From Rhodothermales bacterium (lineage in GTDB: Bacteria; Bacteroidota; Rhodothermia; Rhodothermales; VXPQ01), in NCBI GenBank assembly GCA_951812345.1, contig OX638295.1:1064759-1128758 (forward strand): 64,000 nt of DNA, in the 5' to 3' direction. A program made the position numbers and the translations under genes. Each line of letters opens with the position of its first letter. The first letter of the stretch is position 1. Of this stretch, positions 59,783 through 64,000 are shown one piece after another. Below the pieces are notes generated by a model. The model searched no databases. It was not told the DNA's origin and worked only from the letters and a program-made list of their open reading frames with translations.

Positions 59783-61087
59783 ATGAAGCACAATCCTCTG
59801 GTATCGCGGCGCAATTTCGTAAAGAGCAGCGCCGCCGCTGCGGCAGGTCTCGCCTTCATGCCCAGCGGGAATTTCGCATGGGCCGCCGGCTCGGACACGA
59901 TTCGCTATGGACTGGTGGGCTGCGGGGGCCGGGGGACCGGCGCCGCTGTCAACGCCGTCGAGGCAGCTTCCGGCGTGACGCTGGTGGCTATGGGCGATTT
60001 GTTCGAAGACCGTCTCGACAGTTCCAAGGCCAAGCTTAAGGAACAGCTCGCGGACGCCTATCAGGTCAGTCCCGAACACGAATTTTCCGGCTGGGACGCC
60101 TGGAAGCACGTCATCGACAGCGATGTGGATGTCGTTATTTTCGCCACCCCGCCGGTGTTTCGTCCCATCCATGTGCCCTACGCGATCGAGAAGGGGCGCC
60201 ATGTGTTCATGGAGAAGCCTATCGGGGTGGATCCTGCAGACGTACGCGTTTTCTTCGACGTGGCGGACGAAGCCGACCGCAAGGGGCTGTCCATTGTGGC
60301 GGGCACGCAGCGGCGGCACGAGCGCCAGTATCTCGAAGTCATGCAGCGGATCCGCGACGGAGCGATCGGTCAGGTCGTGGCCGGGCAGGTATACTGGAAT
60401 CAGGGCGGCCTTTGGAAGGTGGACCGGAAGCCGGGATGGTCCGACATGGAGCATCAGGTGCGCAACTGGCTCTACTATACGTACATCTCCGGCGACCATG
60501 TGGTCGAGCAGCATATTCACAACATCGACGTGGCGAACTGGGCCGTGGGCGAGACGCCGATTAAGGCCTCGGGCGTCGGCGGGCGGCAGCAGCGCGTTTC
60601 GCCGGAGTACGGGCACATTTTCGACCACTTTGCGGTGAACCTCGAATATCCGAGCGGCGCCACGATCCTGAGCATGTGCAAGCAGCAGGAAAACACGGCG
60701 AAGTTCGTGGGCGAGCACATCATCGGCACGAAGGGCACATCCAATGCGGCCTCGTGGATCAAGGGCGAAAATCCGTTCCGGTTCGACGGCGAGAATCCGA
60801 ATCCGTACGTGCAGGAGCACACGAACCTGATCGAGAGTATTCGCGGCGAAAGCCCGATCAACGAGGCGCGGCGCATGGCCGAGACCAACATTTCGGCCAT
60901 CATGGTGCGTGAAGCTGCCTATACGGGCCAGGAAGTGACTTGGGACGATGTGATGAACTCGACCCAGAAACTCACCCCGGCAACCTGGGAATTCGGCGAC
61001 GCGCCGATTTTCGCGGCAGCCGTGCCCGGCGAGACGGTGCTGAACCGCCGACCGTTCGAAGAAGACGAGATGGCGGCTTCGGGATAA
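59783..61087 (+). CDS. Gfo/Idh/MocA oxidoreductase with Tat signal (434 aa)
   Basis: The twin-arginine signal SRRNFVKSSAAAAAGLAFM is followed by a Rossmann domain (IRYGLVGCGGRGTGAAVNAV) and the MocA substrate domain. The EKP motif is in HVFMEKPIGVDPADV, and YTYISGDHVVEQHIHNIDVA carries the catalytic-type His pair. Tat-exported members are frequent in marine Bacteroidota and Planctomycetes and act on sugars or sugar acids with tightly bound NAD(P). It lies just before the convergent gluconate-type transporter, so the two may share a sugar-acid role; this is inference from position. Confidence 0.92.
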   Translation: MKHNPLVSRRNFVKSSAAAAAGLAFMPSGNFAWAAGSDTIRYGLVGCGGRGTGAAVNAVEAASGVTLVAMGDLFEDRLDSSKAKLKEQLADAYQVSPEHEFSGWDAWKHVIDSDVDVVIFATPPVFRPIHVPYAIEKGRHVFMEKPIGVDPADVRVFFDVADEADRKGLSIVAGTQRRHERQYLEVMQRIRDGAIGQVVAGQVYWNQGGLWKVDRKPGWSDMEHQVRNWLYYTYISGDHVVEQHIHNIDVANWAVGETPIKASGVGGRQQRVSPEYGHIFDHFAVNLEYPSGATILSMCKQQENTAKFVGEHIIGTKGTSNAASWIKGENPFRFDGENPNPYVQEHTNLIESIRGESPINEARRMAETNISAIMVREAAYTGQEVTWDDVMNSTQKLTPATWEFGDAPIFAAAVPGETVLNRRPFEEDEMAASG

Positions 61088-61125
61088 TTTCTTTCCGGGG
61101 CATCCCGGCGATTATTGCAGGGCGG

Positions 61126-62472
61126 TTATAGCCACACGCCCGCCACGAGCAGTACGACCGCAAGGCCCACGACGCCTATGATCGTTTCCATGACGGTCCA
61201 CGAACGGAGCGTCTGGGCCTCGGTCATGCCCATGAGCTGGTTCACGAGCCAGAAGCCGGAATCGTTCACGTGCGACAGCACCGTGGCGCCGCAGGCGACC
61301 GCGATGGTGATGGCGCCGAGCATCGGCTCCGAAAAGCTGCCGTTCTGGATAATGGGCGCCAGCAGTCCCGCCGAGGTGACCATGGCCACCGTGGCCGAAC
61401 CCTGCGCTACCCGGATCACCACGGCGATCAGGAAGCCGAACAGGAGGATCGGCAGTTGGGTGGCGGCCATCATTTCGGTCAGCGCCTCGCCCACTCCTGT
61501 TTCGACCAGGATGTGCCCGAACACCCCGCCGGCTCCGGTCAGCAGGATGATCATGCCTACCGGCTCCATGGACCGGGTGGCGATGCGCTGCACCTCGTCC
61601 GCGGAAAAGCCCAGCCGGATACCGAGAAAGTAAAAGGCAAGCAGGAGCGCTGCGGTGAGCGCCGTGAACGGGTGCCCGATGAACGATATCCAATTCTGGA
61701 GGTCGCTTCCTTCCGGGAGCATGATCTGGCCGGCTGTGTTTGCAAGAATCAGCGCGAGAGGCAGCGCAATGAGCGACACGACCATGGCGAAGCTGGGGGC
61801 CTTGCGTCCCTCGGTATCGTCCGTATTGTGTGTTAGGGTTTCCGGCACCGCCACATGGATGCGTCCTGCGATATGATTGCCGAAGAAGACGCCGCCTATG
61901 GCTGCGGCGGGCACCCCGGCGATGATGCCGAAGAAGATGACCCAGCCGAGGTCTGCGCCGATGATCGACGACACAGCCACCGGTCCCGGCGTAGGGGGAA
62001 TGCAGGCATGCGCGACGGCCATGCCCGCTACGAGCGGGATGCCGTAGTAGAGCAGGGATTTGCCGGTTCTGCGGGCCAGATTGTAAACCAGAGGGATGAA
62101 AATAATAAGCCCGACCTCGAAGAATACGGGCGTGGCGACGATAATGCCGATCAGGGCCAGCGCCCACTGCGCCTTGCGTTCCCCGAACACCCTGATGAGG
62201 GTCGAGGCGATTTTACCGGCGCCGCCCGACGCCTGGATCATCTCGCCCAGCATGGTGCCCACTCCGATCACCACGGCAATATAGCCGAGGGTCTTGCCCA
62301 TGCCTTCGGTGATTGCGTCGGCGACCGCCGAGGGAGGCACCCCGCCGACGATGGCTGCGACGAAGCTCACGACAAGCAGAGCGATGAACGCCTGCATACG
62401 CAGCGTGATAACCAGGAGCAGGAGCACTCCGATGCTGCCGGCGGTCAGGAGAAGAAGGGCTGTTGTGGACAT
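61126..62472 (-). CDS. GntP-family gluconate/sugar-acid permease (448 aa)
   Basis: Proton symporter of the gluconate permease family with about 12-14 helices. Typical segments are GMGKTLGYIAVVIGVGTMLG, FFEVGLIIFIPLVYNLAR, AHACIPPTPGPVAVSSIIGA, GVFGHILVETGVGEAL and GATVLSHVNDSGFWLVNQLM. I start at ATG 62472 (MSTTALLLLTAGSIG), giving the family length of about 447; the 32 extra upstream codons are not conserved in style. It is divergent from the DUF5916-like gene. Confidence 0.93.
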   Translation of the reverse strand: MSTTALLLLTAGSIGVLLLLVITLRMQAFIALLVVSFVAAIVGGVPPSAVADAITEGMGKTLGYIAVVIGVGTMLGEMIQASGGAGKIASTLIRVFGERKAQWALALIGIIVATPVFFEVGLIIFIPLVYNLARRTGKSLLYYGIPLVAGMAVAHACIPPTPGPVAVSSIIGADLGWVIFFGIIAGVPAAAIGGVFFGNHIAGRIHVAVPETLTHNTDDTEGRKAPSFAMVVSLIALPLALILANTAGQIMLPEGSDLQNWISFIGHPFTALTAALLLAFYFLGIRLGFSADEVQRIATRSMEPVGMIILLTGAGGVFGHILVETGVGEALTEMMAATQLPILLFGFLIAVVIRVAQGSATVAMVTSAGLLAPIIQNGSFSEPMLGAITIAVACGATVLSHVNDSGFWLVNQLMGMTEAQTLRSWTVMETIIGVVGLAVVLLVAGVWL

Positions 62473-62548
62473 AGGGATAGAGATAAAGGGGCGGAAGTAG
62501 TACCTTGAGGCTGAAAATACAGAACCTTTTCCATAGATAATTTCCGCC

Positions 62549-64000
62549 TTGCGATTATTTCCGCGCATTCTGCGCAGCGCCTTCCTTGTTTTTTCCCTGT
62601 CCGTCGCGCTGTGCTGCGCTGCATTGACTGGTTTGTTGCTGCCGGGGGCGGTCTTTGCTCAGGAGCAACAGCCGCAGCAGACGACGCCGAAACAGGAACT
62701 CGTGGTCATGCAGCGCATCGGCGGGCCGGTCGAACTGGACGGGCTCAGTTTCGAGCCGGCCTGGCAGTCCGTCGAACCGTACGTCCCGTCGCAGTACGAA
62801 CCGAACAACGGATCGGCCCCGACCGAGCGGACCGAGATGCTCATCGCCTACGACGAGGAGCATCTTTTTCTTGCCCTGCGCGCATACGACCGGAACCCGG
62901 AGGGCATTCGGGCCAACACGCTCTACCGGGACCGGCTCAGCAGCGACGATCATTTCGAGATTCTGATCGATACGTACAACGACAACGAGACCGGCATGCT
63001 GTTCAACAGCAATCCGAGGGGGCATCGCCGGGAAGCCGCCATTTCGAACGACGCCAGCGGTGGAGGCATTGCGTCGGGGGGATGGATTAATGTGGATTTC
63101 AACACGTACTGGGATGTGGAAACCGTCATTGCCGACAGCGGGTGGTTTTCGGAAATGCGCATCCCGTTTTCGAGCCTGCGTTTCCAGCCGCGCGAAGACG
63201 GCACGGTCGTCATGGGGCTGACCCTGCAACGCAAGATCGTGCGAAAGGACGAGCGGGTGGTGTTTCCCCCGGTCGAGCGCGTTTCGAGTTGGGCCTTCCT
63301 GAAACCCTCCCTCGCACAGAAATTTCTGCTGGAGGGCATCGAATCGGAGTTGCCCGTGTATGTGACCGGATACGGACTGGGCGGTGCGGGGGAAACGGCC
63401 CGGCTGAAGGAGGGCGCCTGGGAATACGAGCGCGATGTGACGCGGGAGATCGGGGCCGACCTCAAGTACCAGTTTTCGAACAACGCCACGCTCGACCTGA
63501 CGCTGAACACCGATTTTGCGCAGGTTGAAGCCGACGATCAGCAAATCAACCTGACGCGCTTCTCGCTCTTCTTTCCGGAGAAGCGCCAGTTCTTTCAGGA
63601 GCGGGCCGCCATTTTCGATTTTCGGACGGGGGGATTGAGCCGTCTTTTTCACAGCCGGCGCATCGGATTGACGGAAGACGGCGCGCCCGTGCCGATCCTG
63701 GGCGGCGCGCGCGGCGCCGGGCGCTTCGGACAGTGGGATGTCGGGGCGCTGACGATGCAGACCGCGCAATCCGGCGAACAGTCGTCGGAGAATTTCGGGG
63801 TGCTGCGCCTGCGGCGGAAGGTGTTCAATCCCTGGTCCTATACGGGCGCGATGGGAACGAGCCGCATCGGGGCGGACGGCGCGTACAATTTCGCGTACGG
63901 ACTGGACGGTGTTTTCCGGCTTTTCGGGGACGATTACCTGACGCTCCAGTGGGCGCACTCGTTCGATGATGCGCGCATCGATCGCCCGGATTACCGCCCG
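62549..64000 (+). CDS. DUF5916/CBM9-like outer-membrane protein, 5' part
   Basis: An open frame from TTG 62549 to the last base of the window (484 codons), so the gene continues beyond it. A signal peptide (MRLFPRILRSAFLVFSLSVA, then about 17 more residues to VFAQ) is followed by a carbohydrate-binding family 9-like domain (GGPVELDGLSFEPAWQSVEP, LIAYDEEHLFLALRAYDRNP, HFEILIDTYNDN). The DUF5916-type beta-barrel region follows, with NNATLDLTLNTDFAQVEADD and RFSLFFPEKRQFFQERAAIF as family hallmarks. The family is surface-exposed in Bacteroidota and relatives; its function is unknown. The 76 bases between it and the divergent permease hold both promoters. Confidence 0.85.
   Translation, partial: MRLFPRILRSAFLVFSLSVALCCAALTGLLLPGAVFAQEQQPQQTTPKQELVVMQRIGGPVELDGLSFEPAWQSVEPYVPSQYEPNNGSAPTERTEMLIAYDEEHLFLALRAYDRNPEGIRANTLYRDRLSSDDHFEILIDTYNDNETGMLFNSNPRGHRREAAISNDASGGGIASGGWINVDFNTYWDVETVIADSGWFSEMRIPFSSLRFQPREDGTVVMGLTLQRKIVRKDERVVFPPVERVSSWAFLKPSLAQKFLLEGIESELPVYVTGYGLGGAGETARLKEGAWEYERDVTREIGADLKYQFSNNATLDLTLNTDFAQVEADDQQINLTRFSLFFPEKRQFFQERAAIFDFRTGGLSRLFHSRRIGLTEDGAPVPILGGARGAGRFGQWDVGALTMQTAQSGEQSSENFGVLRLRRKVFNPWSYTGAMGTSRIGADGAYNFAYGLDGVFRLFGDDYLTLQWAHSFDDARIDRPDYRP

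Noticed and set aside
58667..60820. 717-codon frame on the minus strand
   Set aside because: Antisense to the FGE-like and Gfo/Idh/MocA genes, which both have clear motifs.

Overview
The window is about 60% GC and probably comes from an uncultured, likely marine, member of the Rhodothermota/Bacteroidota. Four things suggest this: a 902-residue secreted protein with a type IX secretion (type A) C-terminal sorting domain, Planctomycete/Rhodothermia-style DUF1553 + DUF1501 + c-type-cytochrome operons, many lipoproteins and LVIVD or FG-GAP repeat proteins, and weak Shine-Dalgarno use. The taxonomic call is an inference; there is no rRNA in the window.

Layout. 1-8.3 kb: the end of a sugar ABC permease, then DUF1553/LamG cytochrome-like lipoprotein, Tat-exported DUF1501 protein, membrane cytochrome with leucine-rich repeats, and thiolase. 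8.3-12.1 kb: a junk-rich transition zone with a MITE-like element, two paralogous two-TM mini-proteins each followed by a transposase 3' remnant, and an AT-rich DUF6338 gene overlapping a tiny Pro-rich partner. 12.1-25.1 kb: a defence island holding three different CBASS (cyclic-oligonucleotide anti-phage signalling) loci. CBASS-A (minus strand) is DUF2188 - AGS-C CD-NTase - TM-SAVED effector, with the DUF2188 gene split by a 1286-bp IS3-family element. CBASS-B (plus strand) is CdnC-like CD-NTase - HORMA - TRIP13 ATPase - DEDDh exonuclease - nuclease-SAVED effector (type III). CBASS-C (minus strand) is a small ORF - CD-NTase - Cap2 (E2-E1) - Cap3 (JAMM) (type II) and has no recognisable effector of its own. 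A ~40-bp direct repeat lies at 10.7 and 25.3 kb, bracketing this island.

25.4-32.2 kb continues with defence or stress genes: a HEPN-like protein, a 928-residue type IIG restriction-modification enzyme with 12-bp tandem repeats upstream, an AlbA_2/RecG-like regulator, and a Fic protein whose inhibitory motif lacks its glutamate and which has three 23-bp repeats upstream. 32.3-37.4 kb is a minus-strand catabolic cluster (IMPase-like phosphatase, glutamine-synthetase-like ligase, aldehyde dehydrogenase, iron-dependent alcohol dehydrogenase) with a MITE inserted between the last two genes. 37.7-40.5 kb is the AT-rich LRR/metallopeptidase gene and a duplicated scrap of the type IIG gene.

40.8-64 kb looks like ordinary chromosome: a GAF/SpoIIE phosphatase, galactose uptake and phosphorylation (galK, SGLT-type symporter), DUF805, DUF411, a multihaem cytochrome/TPR protein paired with a CRTAC1-type protein, penicillin acylase, sulfatase lipoprotein, DUF305 and LVIVD proteins, ApbE divergent from a formylglycine-generating-enzyme-like protein, a Gfo/Idh/MocA oxidoreductase, a GntP gluconate transporter, and a DUF5916-like outer-membrane protein that runs off the window. 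No tRNA, rRNA or CRISPR array was seen.
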